Shown here: piece by piece, positions 1 to 10,026 of the stretch
Position numbering within the stretch: position 1 is the first letter of the stretch
How the letters are laid out: each line of letters opens with the position of its first letter
DNA from: CAWIUB01 sp963839175
Lineage (GTDB): Bacteria > Actinomycetota > Actinomycetes > Mycobacteriales > Jatrophihabitantaceae
Assembly (NCBI GenBank): GCA_963839175.1
Contig: CAWIUB010000013.1
Span: 1 to 64,000 of the forward strand
DNA length: 64,000 nt
Reading direction: 5' to 3'
Notes under the pieces: generated by a model
The model's input: only the letters and a program-made list of their open reading frames with translations
Told to the model about the DNA's origin: nothing
Database searches by the model: none
Translations under genes and position numbers: made by a program

Positions 1-1434
1 GTCGGTGCTGTTCCTGTACGGGTTCCTGCGCATCCAGCAGAACTTCGGCCCCCGTACGACGTGCCGAAGATGTGGACCACCAGGCGTGGAAACGCGGCGA
101 GTTTCGTGACCAACACCAACTGGCAGTCGTACTCGGGTGAGAACGCGCTGGGCTACGTCGTGCAGATGGCGGGCCTGGCGGTGCAGAACTTCGTGTCGGC
201 GGCGGTGGGTATCGCGGTGGCGATCGCGCTGGTGCGCGGCTTTGCCCGCCACCGCAGGACCGGCTGGGCAACTTCTGGGTCGACCTGACCCGGATCTGCC
301 TGCGCATCCTGCTGCCGATCTCGTCGTGTTCGCGATCGTGTTCGTCGGCGCGGGGATGATCGAGAACTTCCACCACTACCAGACGATCCACACGATCGCC
401 GGTGGGACCCAGACCACGGGGGCCCGGGGGCCAGCCAAGAGGCGATCAAGGAACTCGGCACCAACGGCGGCGGCACCTTCAACGCGAACTCCTCGCTCCC
501 GTTCGAGAACCCCACGCCGTGGACGAACTGGCTGGAGATCTTCCTGCTCTGTGCATCTCGTTCTCGCTGCCGCGCACGTTCGGCAAGATCGTCGGTGACA
601 AGCGGCAGGGTTACGCGATCGCCGCCGTGATGGCGTCGTTGCGATCCTGATCGTCGGCCTCGATCCTCGCTTCTCAGAGGGCGCACCACGGCACGGTGCC
701 GACCGCGGTGGGCGCGGCGACGGAGGGCACGGAGACCAGGTTCGGTGTGCCGGACTCGGCGGTGTTCGCCACGGCGACGACGCTGACGTCGACCGGCGCG
801 GTGGACAGCTTCCACGACTCGTACACCAGCCTCGGCGGCGGCACGCTCCTGCTGAACATGATGCTCGGGGAGGTCGCGCCCGGCGGAACCGGTTCCGGCC
901 TCTACGGGATGTTGGTCCTCGCGGTGATCACGGTGTTCGTGGCCGGGCTGATGGTCGGGCGAACACCCGAGTACCTCGGCAAGAAGCTCGGGGGCCGGGA
1001 GGTGAAGTTCGCGTCGCTGTACCTGCTGACAACGCCGCGATCGTGCTCGTCGGAACCGCGCTCGCGATGGCGTTCCCGGTCAGCGGGCCGGGATGCTGAA
1101 TAGCGGCGCGCACGGATTCTCCGAAGTGCTGTACGCGTTCACCTCGGCGGGGAACAACAACGGCAGCGCGTTCGCCGGCATCTCCGTGAACACGGCCTGG
1201 TACGACACGGCGCTCGGCCTGGCCATGCTGTTCGGCCGGTTCCTGCCGATGGTGTTCGTGCTGGGCCTGGCCGGGTCGCTGGCCCGGCAGAAGCCGACGC
1301 CCGCGTCGGAGGGCACGTTGCCGACGCACCGGCTGCTGTTCGTCGGCATGTTGACCGGCGTCACGTTGATCGTGGTCGCGCTGACCTACTTCCCGGCACT
1401 GGCACTCGGTCCGCTCGCGGAGGGGCTGCACTGA
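1..1434 (+). pseudogene. kdpA: KdpA, potassium-binding subunit of Kdp ATPase (5' end outside window, many frameshifts)
   Basis: KdpA is the membrane subunit that selects and passes K+ in the KdpFABC high-affinity uptake pump. The protein can be read only by hopping between all three forward frames. The selectivity-loop motifs are all there: TNTNWQSYSG near 110-140, TNGGGTFNANSSLPFENP near 450-515, and TSAGNNNGSAFAG near 1140-1175. The C-terminal frame runs intact from about 1090 to the TGA at 1432-1434. Frame changes fall near 57, 262, 322, 430, 553, 640, 683, 1030 and 1090, and nearly all fit loss of one base. Motifs and hydrophobic segments between the shifts are undamaged, so sequence error is as likely as true decay. 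The stop overlaps the kdpB ATG (TGATG). Confidence 0.88.
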
Positions 1435-3594
1435 TGACCGCCATGCTCAAGACCCGACCGGGCAGCCGTATCGGCCGGTGAGCCCGCACCGGGTGCAGGC
1501 CGGGCTGCTGGACCCGCGGATGCTGTGGACCTCGTTGCCGGACGCGCTGCGCAAGCTGGACCCGGCGACACTGTACAAGAACCCGGTGATGTTCATCGTC
1601 GAGGTCGGCGCGGTATTCACGACGGTGATCGCCGCGGTCCAACCGAGCGTGTTCGCCTGGCTGATCGTCGTGTGGCTGTGGCTCACCGTGCTGTTCGCCA
1701 ACCTGGCCGAGGCGGTGGCGGAGGGGCGCGGCAAGGCGCAGGCCGATGCGCTGCGGCGGGCGAAGACCGACACGATCGCCCGCCGCCTGGTCGATCCGGA
1801 CGAGTTCACCGGTGCGGTGGAGTCGGTGCCGGCGCCGCTGCTGCGGCAGGGTGACCGGGTGGTGTGCGAGGCGGGCGACGTCATCCCGGGCGACGGCGAC
1901 GTGATCGACGGCATCGCGAGCGTGGACGAGAGCGCGATCACCGGGGAGAGCGCGCCGGTGATCCGGGAGAGCGGCGGGGACCGCAGTTCGGTGACCGGCG
2001 GTACCCGGGTGCTGTCGGACCGGATCGTCGTCCAGATCACCCAGCAGCCGGGGGAGAGCTTCATCGACCGGATGATCGCGCTGGTCGAGGGCGCGCGTCG
2101 GCAGAAGACCCCGAACGAGATCGCGTTGAACATCCTGCTGGCCTCGTTGACGATCATCTTTCTGCTCGCCACGGTGACCCTGCAGCCGCTGGCCATCTTC
2201 GCCAAGGCCAACCAGTCGGGTATCCCCAACACCGCGGCGTTGGACGCCAACGGCATCACCGGCATCGTGATGGTGTCGCTGCTGGTCTGCCTGATCCCGA
2301 CGACGATCGGCGCGTTGCTGTCGGCGATCGGCATCGCGGGCATGGATCGGCTGGTGCAGCGCAACGTGCTCGCCATGAGTGGCCGGGCGGTCGAGGCGGC
2401 GGGCGACGTCGACACGCTGCTGCTCGACAAGACCGGCACAATCACCCTGGGCAACCGGGAGGCGACCGACTTCATGCCGGTCGGCGACACGCTGATCGAT
2501 GATCTCGCGAGCGCGGCGCAGCTGTCGTCGCTGGCTGACGAGACGCCGGAGGGGCGCTCGGTGGTGGTGCTGGCCAAGACCCGCTACGGGCTGCGCGAGC
2601 GTGCCACCGGGGAGTTGACGCACGCCACGTTCGTGGCGTTTACCGCGCAGACCCGGATGAGCGGCGTGGACCTTTCCGCGGTCGACGGCCTCCCCGCCCG
2701 GCAGGTCCGCAAGGGCGCCGCCGGCGCGGTGACCGCCTGGGTACGCGAGAACGGCGGGACCGTCCCCGCGCGCACTGCAGAACTGGTCGACGGGATCAGC
2801 GCCGGCGGTGGGACGCCCCTGGTGGTCGCCGAGCGGGTCGACGGCGGCCCACCGACCGTGCTCGGTGTCATCCACCTCAAGGACATCGTGAAGGAGGGCA
2901 TGTCCCAGCGGTTCGACGAGCTGCGTCGGATGGGCATCCGCACCGTGATGATCACCGGCGACAATCCCCTGACCGCACGGGCGATCGCGACGAGGCCGGG
3001 GTAGACGACTTCCTCGCCGAGGCGAAGCCCGAGGACAAGATGGCGCTGATCAAGCGTGAGCAGCAGGGCGGCAAGCTGGTCGCGATGACCGGCGACGGCA
3101 CCAACGACGCGCCGGCGCTTGCTCAGGCGGACGTCGGCGTGGCGATGAACACCGGCACGTCGGCGGCGAAGGAGGCCGGCAACATGGTCGACCTCGACTC
3201 CGACCCGACCAAGCTGATCGAGATCGTCGAGATTGGCAAGCAGCTGCTGATCACCCGTGGCGCGCTCACCACGTTCTCCATCGCCAACGACGTAGCGAAG
3301 TACTTCGCGATCATCCCGGCGATGTTCGCCGCCGTGTACCCGGGGTTGGACAAGCTGAACATCATGCGGCTGCACTCGCCCGAGTCGGCGATCCTGTCGG
3401 CGGTGATCTTCAACGCGCTGATCATCGTCGCGCTGATCCCGTTGGCGTTGCGCGGCGTGCGTTACCGGCCGTCGAGCGCCACCGCCATGCTGCGCCGCAA
3501 CATCTGGATCTACGGCCTGGGCGGCATCGTGTTGCCGTTCCTCGGTATCAAGCTCATCGACGTGATCATCCAATTCCTCCCCGGGATCCGGTGA
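1434..3594 (+). pseudogene. kdpB: KdpB, ATP-hydrolysing P-type subunit (two frameshifts)
   Basis: KdpB is the P-type ATPase subunit that powers KdpA. The ATG at 1434 overlaps the kdpA stop. Its frame ends in a TGA at about 1480, but the frame one base earlier continues as QPYRPVSPHRV, so a base is missing near 1455-1463. The main piece carries TGES and the phosphorylation motif DKTGTIT (Asp codon at 2426). A second shift near 2998 breaks GDNPLTARAIA; adding one base restores ADEAGVDDFLAEAKPEDK, and the rest runs from about 3005 with TGDGTNDAP to the TGA at 3592-3594. Every catalytic motif is present, so the gene is probably functional if the two missing bases are sequence errors. Confidence 0.9.
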
Positions 3595-4493
3595 CCCGCA
3601 TGCGTGCTTTTGCCAATCTGCTGCGCCAGCTCAGCGCGTCGCTGCGCATGCTGCTCGTCCTGACCGTGATCGTCGGCGTGGGCTACCCGCTGCTGATCAC
3701 CGGCATCGCCCAGATCCCCGGCCTGAAGAGCCGCGCCGACGGGTCGCAGATCAGCCAGGCGGGCAAGGTCGTCGGCTCGAAGATCATCGGCCAGTCGTTC
3801 ACCGACGACAAGGGCAACGCGCTCGTGCAGTACTTCCAGTCCCGGCCGTCCGCGGCCGGCGACGGGTATGACCCGACCGCGTCAAGCGCCAGCAACCTCG
3901 GTCCCGAGTCGATCGTCGACACGCTGCCCAACCCGGCCGACAAGACCGACACCGGGAAACAGAGCCTGCTCACCCAGGTGTGCTCGCGCAGCCTGGCCAT
4001 CGGACAGCTGGAAGGCGTCGACGGCGCCCGCCCGTTCTGCACCCCGGACGGGGTCGGCGCGGTGCTGGCGGTGTTCTGGTCCGGTCCCGGCTACCACGGC
4101 ACCATCACCCGGGTGGTCAGCATCAACCAGACCGCGCCCGCCAAGCCGTTCCTCACCAGCTACCACGGCGTCCCCGTCGAGCTCGCCAAGTTCGGCGAGG
4201 ACTACAGCAAGGGTCAGATCGTGCCCATCCGCGGCGACGCGCCCACCCACCCGCTGGTTCCCGCCGATGCGGTCACCGCGTCCGGCTCGGGCCTGGATCC
4301 GGAGATCAGCCCGGCGTACGCGCGGCTGCAGGAGCCTCGCGTGGCGAAGGCCCGCGGTATCACCGTCGGACAGGTCGCGGCGCTGGTCAGCAAGTACCAG
4401 GCTGGCCGTGATCTCGGCTTCCTCGGTGAGCCGCGGGTGAACGTCCTGCAGCTGAACTTGGCGCTGGACGCGCGGTACCCGTACACGAAGTAG
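3591..4493 (+). CDS. kdpC: KdpC, accessory subunit of Kdp ATPase
   Basis: KdpC is the single-pass inner subunit that stabilises ATP binding by KdpB. The GTG at 3591 overlaps the kdpB stop by 4 nt (GTGA). There is one N-terminal membrane segment (about residues 14-38: SLRMLLVLTVIVGVGYPLLI), then the family blocks QYFQSRPSAAG, TASSASNLGP and, at the end, GEPRVNVLQLNLALD. At 300 aa it is longer than the roughly 190 aa of the E. coli or M. tuberculosis proteins. The extra 90-100 residues lie between the central block and the C-terminal helix (about residues 135-235). The reading frame is intact, in contrast to kdpA and kdpB just upstream. Confidence 0.93.
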   Translation: MTRMRAFANLLRQLSASLRMLLVLTVIVGVGYPLLITGIAQIPGLKSRADGSQISQAGKVVGSKIIGQSFTDDKGNALVQYFQSRPSAAGDGYDPTASSASNLGPESIVDTLPNPADKTDTGKQSLLTQVCSRSLAIGQLEGVDGARPFCTPDGVGAVLAVFWSGPGYHGTITRVVSINQTAPAKPFLTSYHGVPVELAKFGEDYSKGQIVPIRGDAPTHPLVPADAVTASGSGLDPEISPAYARLQEPRVAKARGITVGQVAALVSKYQAGRDLGFLGEPRVNVLQLNLALDARYPYTK

Positions 4494-4514
4494 CGTCGGG
4501 GACGGGAGGCGGCC

Positions 4515-7061
4515 ATGGCGGATCGCGGCACGCTACGCGTGTATCTCGGCGCGGCGCCCGGGGTGGGCAAGACGTACGCGATGCTCGACGAAGGGCACCG
4601 GCGGGCATCGCGTGGTACCGATGTCGTGGTGGCGTTCGTCGAGACTCACGATCGGGTGCATACCGCGGAGCGGATCAGCGGGCTCGAGGTCGTCCCACGC
4701 CGTGAGATCACCTACCGCGGCGCAAGGTTCGGTGAGATGGATCTGCAGGCCGTACTGGACCGGCATCCCCAGGTGGCGCTGGTCGACGAGCTGGCGCACA
4801 CGAACGTGCCCGGTTCGCAGCACCCGAAGCGGTGGCAGGACATCGAGCGGCTGCTCGAGGCGGGGATCACCGTGATCAGCACCGTGAACATCCAGCACCT
4901 CGAGTCGCTGAACGACGTGGTCCAGGCCATCACCGGTGTCCCGCAGCGGGAGACCGTTCCTGACTCCGTGGTGCGTGCGGCCGAGCAGGTCGAGCTGGTC
5001 GACATGACCCCCGAGGCGCTGCGGCGACGGATGGCACACGGCAACATCTACGCACCCGAAAAGGTCGACGCGGCACTGTCCAACTACTTCCGCCCGGGCA
5101 ACCTGACCGCGCTGCGTGAGCTGGCCCTGCTGTGGCTGGCCGACAGCGTCGAGGAGGGGCTGCAGCGCTATCGCGAGCAGCACGGCATCGCGGCCACCTG
5201 GGAGACCCGCGAACGCGTCGTCGTCGCGCTCACCGGCGGCCCGGAGGGTGACGTCCTGGTCCGGCGGGCCGCCCGGATCGCCGCCCGAGCCACCGGCGGG
5301 GAGCTGCTGGCCGTGCACATCGCGCGCAGCGACGGGCTGGCCGGGTCGAGCGTCGCGGCGCTGGACCAGCAGCGGCTGCTCGTCGAGTCGCTGGGCGGCA
5401 GCTACCACTCGGTGATCGGCGACGACGTCGCCGAGTCGGTGCTCGAGTTCGCCCGCGCCAAGAACGCCACCCAGATCGTCATCGGCGCGAGCCGTCGCAA
5501 TGCGGTGGTCGCCGCACTCACCGGCCCGGGCACCGGGATGACGATCACTCGCCGGTCCGGGTCGATCGACGTGCATGTCGTCACCCACGAGTACGTGGGC
5601 AAGGGGCGCGTGCTGCCGAGGATCGCGGGCGGCGTCACGCGCCGCCGTCAGCTGCTCGGCCTGATCGTTGCGGCGCTGCTGATCTCGATCCTGGTCCCGA
5701 TCTGCGCGGCGACCCGATCCAGCCTTGCGCTCGGGAGCGATCTGTTGCTGTTCCTGCTCGTCGTGGTCATCGTCAGCCTGCTCGGCGGGTTCTGGCCGGC
5801 GCTGATCACCGCGGTCGCGGCAAGCTTGGTCCTGAATTGGTACTTCGTCCCGCCGCTGCACCAGTGGACGATTGCGAAGCCTGAGAACGTTCTTGCGCTG
5901 ATCGTGTTCGTGGTGATAGCGGTGTTGGTCTCGCGGGTGGTCGACCTGTCCGCGCGGCGCAGCTCGGAGGCGGCCCGGTCCAACGCCGAGGCCGAGACGC
6001 TGTTGACACTGGCCGGCAGCGTGTTGCGCGGGGAGCAGGCGCTGCCCGCGCTGTTGCAGCGCGTGCAAGAGACCTTCGCGGTACGCAGCGTCGCCTTGCT
6101 GCGCCGGGAGAGCGTCGCGCCGGCCAGCAGCGGCGTGGGCGGGCTGCGGGGCACGTGGACGCGCGTGGAGAGTGTCGGCGCCGATCCGTGTCTACGGCCG
6201 GAGGACGGCGAGAGCGAGGCGCCCGTCGGCGACGATCTGATTCTGGTGCTCGGCGGCCGGGTGCTCGGGGCCGAGGATCAGCGAGTACTCACGGCGTTCG
6301 CCGCTCACGTCGCCGTCGCGTTCGAGCAGCGGCGCCTCGCCGAAGCCGCGGACGCGGCGGCCTCAGTCGCCGAGGTCGACCGGCTGCGGACCGCGCTGCT
6401 CAACGCCGTCAGCCACGACCTGCGCACCCCGATCGCGTCGGCCAAGGCCGCGGTGTCGAGCCTGCGTAGCCCGGACGTCGAGTGGAGCGAAGCCGACCGC
6501 CGGGAGCTGCTCGCGAGCGCGGACGGCGCACTGGACCGGCTCACCGCTCTGGTTACCAACTTGCTCGACTTGTCGCGGCTGCAGGCAGGGGTGCTCTCGG
6601 TGTCGGCACGACCGGTCGGGCTCGACGACGTGGCCGGCCGCGCGCTGGACCAGGTACGGCACGACGACCCGGGCCGGACGGTCGACGTGGAGATACCGGA
6701 GACGCTGCCCGCGGTGCTCGCTGACCCGGGCTTGCTCGAACGGGTGGTGGCGAATCTCGTCGAAAATGCGCTGCGCTATGCCCCACAGGGGCAAGGGGTG
6801 CGGGTCGCTGGAAGCACGCACGGCGACGTCGTCGAGCTGCGCGTCATCGACGGCGGGCCGGGAATTGCCTCCGCGGACCGGGAGGCGGTGTTCGCGCCGT
6901 TCCAGCGCCGAGACGACCACGTCACGAGCAACGGTGGCGGCGTCGGACTGGGCCTGGCCATTGCCCGGGGATTCGTCGAGGCGATGCGCGGGTCGATCAC
7001 GCTCGACGACACGCCCGGTGGCGGGCTGACGGCCACCGTCTCGCTTCCGGTCGCACGTTGA
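4515..7061 (+). CDS. kdpD: KdpD, turgor/K+-sensing histidine kinase
   Basis: KdpD is the membrane sensor kinase for kdp expression. Of 848 aa, the KdpD N-terminal domain starts at once, with a Walker A GAAPGVGKT at residues 12-20 and VDELAHTN near 90. A USP-like domain follows (about 235-365), then four closely spaced membrane helices of the DUF4118 type (about 380-480), a GAF-like region, a HisKA box SHDLRTP with the phospho-His near 634, and an HATPase domain with VENALRYAP and GLGLAIARG. The ATG has a GGGAGG about 5 nt upstream and lies 21 nt after kdpC. The usual partner, kdpE, is not next to it: the following gene is unrelated. Confidence 0.96.
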   Translation: MADRGTLRVYLGAAPGVGKTYAMLDEGHRRASRGTDVVVAFVETHDRVHTAERISGLEVVPRREITYRGARFGEMDLQAVLDRHPQVALVDELAHTNVPGSQHPKRWQDIERLLEAGITVISTVNIQHLESLNDVVQAITGVPQRETVPDSVVRAAEQVELVDMTPEALRRRMAHGNIYAPEKVDAALSNYFRPGNLTALRELALLWLADSVEEGLQRYREQHGIAATWETRERVVVALTGGPEGDVLVRRAARIAARATGGELLAVHIARSDGLAGSSVAALDQQRLLVESLGGSYHSVIGDDVAESVLEFARAKNATQIVIGASRRNAVVAALTGPGTGMTITRRSGSIDVHVVTHEYVGKGRVLPRIAGGVTRRRQLLGLIVAALLISILVPICAATRSSLALGSDLLLFLLVVVIVSLLGGFWPALITAVAASLVLNWYFVPPLHQWTIAKPENVLALIVFVVIAVLVSRVVDLSARRSSEAARSNAEAETLLTLAGSVLRGEQALPALLQRVQETFAVRSVALLRRESVAPASSGVGGLRGTWTRVESVGADPCLRPEDGESEAPVGDDLILVLGGRVLGAEDQRVLTAFAAHVAVAFEQRRLAEAADAAASVAEVDRLRTALLNAVSHDLRTPIASAKAAVSSLRSPDVEWSEADRRELLASADGALDRLTALVTNLLDLSRLQAGVLSVSARPVGLDDVAGRALDQVRHDDPGRTVDVEIPETLPAVLADPGLLERVVANLVENALRYAPQGQGVRVAGSTHGDVVELRVIDGGPGIASADREAVFAPFQRRDDHVTSNGGGVGLGLAIARGFVEAMRGSITLDDTPGGGLTATVSLPVAR

Positions 7062-7186
7062 GGGCAGCGCCCGTTCGCTCACCGCGAAATGCACTCGTAA
7101 CCGATGGCTGCCGGGCATGTCACGGCCATCTGGCAGGTTGCTACTTGGGAATGGACGTACCCGACGACGATCGAGGAAGGGGTGCC

Positions 7187-7414
7187 GTGCCCACCACACT
7201 GATTTCCCGTCCGCTCGTCGCCATTGACCGGTGTGACCGCTGCGGTGCCCAGGCCTATGTCCGGGTCACCATGGAATCCGGCTCACAGCTGTTCTTCTGC
7301 GCGCACCACGCGCGACAGTACGAGCCCCGGCTGCGGGAACTGTCGGCCAGTATCCAGGACGAGACGAACAGGTTGGCCGAAACGCCGCCAACCGCGGATC
7401 TGGACGAACGCTGA
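7187..7414 (+). CDS. Small zinc-ribbon-like protein of the DUF7455 type
   Basis: This 75 aa protein has CDRCGAQAYVRV near residue 14 and FFCAHHARQYEP near 35, a CxxC plus CxxH set that suggests a small metal-binding fold. It resembles the short actinobacterial proteins annotated DUF7455, often found next to sigA; the function is unknown. I chose the GTG at 7187 because GAGGAAGG lies about 7 nt upstream and the length then fits the family. The open frame extends back to 7058, but that part has no family similarity that I can see. It converges with sigA. Confidence 0.75.
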   Translation: MPTTLISRPLVAIDRCDRCGAQAYVRVTMESGSQLFFCAHHARQYEPRLRELSASIQDETNRLAETPPTADLDER

Positions 7415-7515
7415 GCTGGTTCAGGGCCTCGGCAGCAGTCCGGCGTTAAGCCAGGCGCATCGACCCGAAAGCATGAGCCCTGTCGATTTCCTGAAGATCG
7501 AACTCAGTCGAGGTG

Positions 7516-7537
7516 TTCGGCGGCTGCGCCGCCTCCG
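7516..7537. terminator. Candidate hairpin between convergent genes
   Basis: GGCGGC-TGC-GCCGCC (7519-7533) is a perfect 6-bp stem with a 3-nt loop, and can be extended with a small bulge by TCGG/CCGA on each side. It sits between the convergent DUF7455 gene and sigA. There is no T run, so its role as a terminator is only a suggestion. Confidence 0.35.
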
Positions 7538-7591
7538 ACCTCTCCCTCGCTCGGCACAAATGCGCAAGCAAGCTCGCGCATCCGGCCTCGC

Positions 7592-9019
7592 TCAGTCGAG
7601 GTAGTCACGCAGGACTTGCGACCGTGACGGATGGCGCAGCTTCGACATGGTCTTCGACTCGATCTGGCGGATGCGTTCGCGAGTGACTCCGTAGACCTGG
7701 CCGATCTCGTCCAGGGTGCGCGGCTGGCCGTCGGTGAGCCCGAACCGCAGCTTGACCACGCCCGCCTCCCGCTCGGACAGGGTCTGCAGCACTGACTGCA
7801 GCTGGTCCTGCAGCAGCGTGAACGACACCGCGTCGACCGCAACCACGGCCTCACTGTCTTCGATGAAGTCTCCGAGCTGGCTGTCGCCCTCGTCACCGAT
7901 CGTCTGGTCCAGCGAAATCGGCTCGCGGGCGTACTGCTGGATCTCCAGCACCTTGTCCGGCGTGATGTCCATCTCTTTGGCGAGCTCCTCGGGCGTCGGC
8001 TCGCGGCCGAGGTCCTGGAGCAGCTCGCGCTGGATGCGGCCGAGCTTGTTGATGACCTCGACCATGTGCACCGGGATGCGGATCGTGCGGGCCTGATCGG
8101 CCATCGCCCGGGTGATGGCTTGCCGGATCCACCAGGTGGCGTAGGTCGAGAACTTGTAACCCTTCGTGTAGTCGAACTTCTCGACTGCCCGGATCAGGCC
8201 CAGGTTGCCTTCCTGTATCAGGTCGAGGAAGGCCATGCCGCGGCCGGTGTAACGCTTGGCCAGCGATACCACCAGCCGCAGGTTGGCCTCGAGCAAGTGG
8301 TTCTTGGCGCGCTCTCCGTCCCGCACGATCCAGCGCAGATCCCGTCGCGCCTGAATGGCCAGCTTCTCACCCGATTCCTCGAGCTGGCGCAGCCGCTCAG
8401 CGCCGTAAAGGCCCGCCTCGATGCGTTTGGCGAGGTCCACCTCTTCCTCGGCGTTCAGCAGGGCGACTTTGCCGATCTGCTTGAGGTAGGCGCGTACCGA
8501 ATCGGCCGAGGCGGTCATCTCGGCGTCTTTGCGCGCCTGGCGAAGGGCCTCGGACTCCTCCTCTTCGTCCCAGGTGAACTCAGCGGAATCGGCGTCGTCG
8601 TCGACTTCGGCGTCGATCTCGACCTCGACCGCTTCGACGACCGCACTGAGGGCTGGGTCGTCGTCTGCCACGATCTGGACCAGGGGCTCCTCGACCGGAC
8701 CTTCGGCCTTGACCGACGTTGCGACCTTGGCGGTTGGTGTCTTGACGGGAGGCTCCGAACGCTTGCCGTGCGCCGGCGTTCTCGCCGAAGGCTTGGCTGC
8801 GGGCTTCGTGGCCACCTTACCGGCCGCGGCGGCTGGCTTCGCCGGCTTCGCGACGGCCTTGACGGTCCTGGCGGCGCTCTTCAGCGACGGCTTGGCTGGC
8901 GGTGCCTTGGCGGCCGTTTTCGTGGCCGTGGCCGTCACCCGCCGGGTCGCGGTCGCGGCCGCGTGCGTGCGCGCGGAGAGGCTCTCGGAATCAGTCTTGG
9001 GTGAAGAACTCGCGGCCAC
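7592..9019 (-). CDS. sigA: Primary sigma factor SigA/RpoD
   Basis: This is the housekeeping sigma-70 factor. The C-terminal two thirds is a full group 1 sigma: region 1.2 (DSVRAYLKQIGKVALLN), region 2 with FLDLIQEGNLGLIRAVEKF and YATWWIRQAI, region 3 with GREPTPEELA, and region 4 with REAGVVKLRFGL and the helix-turn-helix VTRERIRQIE. The N-terminus is a long Ala/Lys/Pro/Thr-rich tail followed by an acidic stretch, as in other actinobacterial primary sigmas. I chose the GTG at 9019 (475 aa, VAASSSPKTD) because GAAAGGG lies about 6 nt upstream; an upstream start at 9079 lacks such a site. The neighbours match the M. tuberculosis sigA region. Confidence 0.95.
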   Translation of the reverse strand: MAASSSPKTDSESLSARTHAAATATRRVTATATKTAAKAPPAKPSLKSAARTVKAVAKPAKPAAAAGKVATKPAAKPSARTPAHGKRSEPPVKTPTAKVATSVKAEGPVEEPLVQIVADDDPALSAVVEAVEVEIDAEVDDDADSAEFTWDEEEESEALRQARKDAEMTASADSVRAYLKQIGKVALLNAEEEVDLAKRIEAGLYGAERLRQLEESGEKLAIQARRDLRWIVRDGERAKNHLLEANLRLVVSLAKRYTGRGMAFLDLIQEGNLGLIRAVEKFDYTKGYKFSTYATWWIRQAITRAMADQARTIRIPVHMVEVINKLGRIQRELLQDLGREPTPEELAKEMDITPDKVLEIQQYAREPISLDQTIGDEGDSQLGDFIEDSEAVVAVDAVSFTLLQDQLQSVLQTLSEREAGVVKLRFGLTDGQPRTLDEIGQVYGVTRERIRQIESKTMSKLRHPSRSQVLRDYLD

Positions 9020-9204
9020 GAACGCCCTTTCGCCACATGTGCCGGACCAGGGGTCCAGTGCACCGGAATCGGTCCGCATACTGCGGAGGAAGAGAGCGGG
9101 TCAGCTCGCCGTCTGTGGGTTGGCTCAGTTTCGAGCCCAGATCGTACGCAGCGCCCTGCGCCGTATTGTACTGCGCCGGACCTGCAGCGCGACCCAGACT
9201 CGAC

Positions 9205-9963
9205 TCATGCGCCGCGGCGCTCGGCGGCGGCCACCGCCGCTCCGACAATGCCGGCGTTGTTCAGCAGCTGTGCGGGTATCACCGGCGTGTTGAGGTTCAG
9301 CAGGGGTACCCACCGGTCGGAGTTCTTGCTGACCCCTCCGCCGACCACGAACAAGTCCGGGCTGAACAGCCTCTCGACATGCGACATGTATGCCTGCACG
9401 CGCCCGGACCACTTCTTGTAGGACATCTGGTTCAGGTCCTTGACCGATGCGGCGGCGCGCGTCTCGGCGTCATGCCCGTCGAGTTCGAGGTGCCCGAGCT
9501 CTGTGTTGGGCACGAGCGTGCCGTCGACGAGCAGGGCGCTGCCGATGCCGGTGCCGAACGTCAGCAGGATCACAACACCGCGCACACCTTTCGCGGCCCC
9601 GAAACGGGCCTCCGCGATGCCCGCGGCATCGGCATCGTTGAGCACGATCACGTCCAGCCCGGTCGCCTTGGTGAATACGGCGTCGACGTCAGTGCCGATC
9701 CAACTCGGGTCCACGTTGGCGGCCGACCTCGCGACGCCGTGCTTGATCACCGCCGGGAACGTCGCGCCCACTACGCCTGACCAGCCGGCCCGTGACACCA
9801 GTTCCGTCACAATGGTGGCTACCGCATCCGGCGTCGACGGCTGTGGCGTGGCGATGCGCACGCGATCAGTTGCCAGCTCACCGGTCGCCGTGGTGACCAC
9901 CGCGCCCTTGATCCCCGAGCCACCGATGTCGATGCCGAACGCCTGATCGGGTGTGCCGTTCAC
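9205..9963 (-). CDS. ppgK: Polyphosphate glucokinase
   Basis: PpgK phosphorylates glucose to glucose 6-phosphate using polyphosphate, and usually ATP as well. At 252 aa it is a ROK-fold kinase: N-terminal phosphate loop GIDIGGSGIKGAVV (about residues 10-23), the second phosphate motif LLTFGTGIGSALL (about 131-143), substrate-binding ELGHLELDG, and VVGGGVSKNSDRWVP typical of PPGK. The GTG start at 9963 has no RBS but has TAGGGT 7 nt upstream on the minus strand. It is divergent from suhB and next to sigA, as in M. tuberculosis (Rv2702). Confidence 0.94.
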   Translation of the reverse strand: MNGTPDQAFGIDIGGSGIKGAVVTTATGELATDRVRIATPQPSTPDAVATIVTELVSRAGWSGVVGATFPAVIKHGVARSAANVDPSWIGTDVDAVFTKATGLDVIVLNDADAAGIAEARFGAAKGVRGVVILLTFGTGIGSALLVDGTLVPNTELGHLELDGHDAETRAAASVKDLNQMSYKKWSGRVQAYMSHVERLFSPDLFVVGGGVSKNSDRWVPLLNLNTPVIPAQLLNNAGIVGAAVAAAERRGA

Positions 9964-9970
9964 GGTGCGA

Positions 9971-9976
9971 ACCCTA
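9971..9976 (-). promoter_or_regulatory. -10 box for leaderless ppgK
   Basis: TAGGGT on the minus strand is followed by 7 nt and the GTG of ppgK, with no purine-rich RBS between. Confidence 0.55.
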
Positions 9977-10026
9977 TCTCGCTGCGGGTGCGCACGTCCT
10001 TACCGCGCGTGTGATGGGATCATCGG

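Noticed and set aside
1361..2875. 504-codon minus-strand frame over kdpB
   Set aside because: Antisense shadow; the plus strand shows all KdpB motifs despite the frameshifts.
7058..7186. N-terminal extension of the DUF7455 protein
   Set aside because: The extension begins at a TTG inside the kdpD stop and lacks similarity; the GTG at 7187 has a good RBS.
8066..9004. 312-codon plus-strand frame over sigA
   Set aside because: Antisense of sigA with Gly/Arg/Leu-rich text and no domain.
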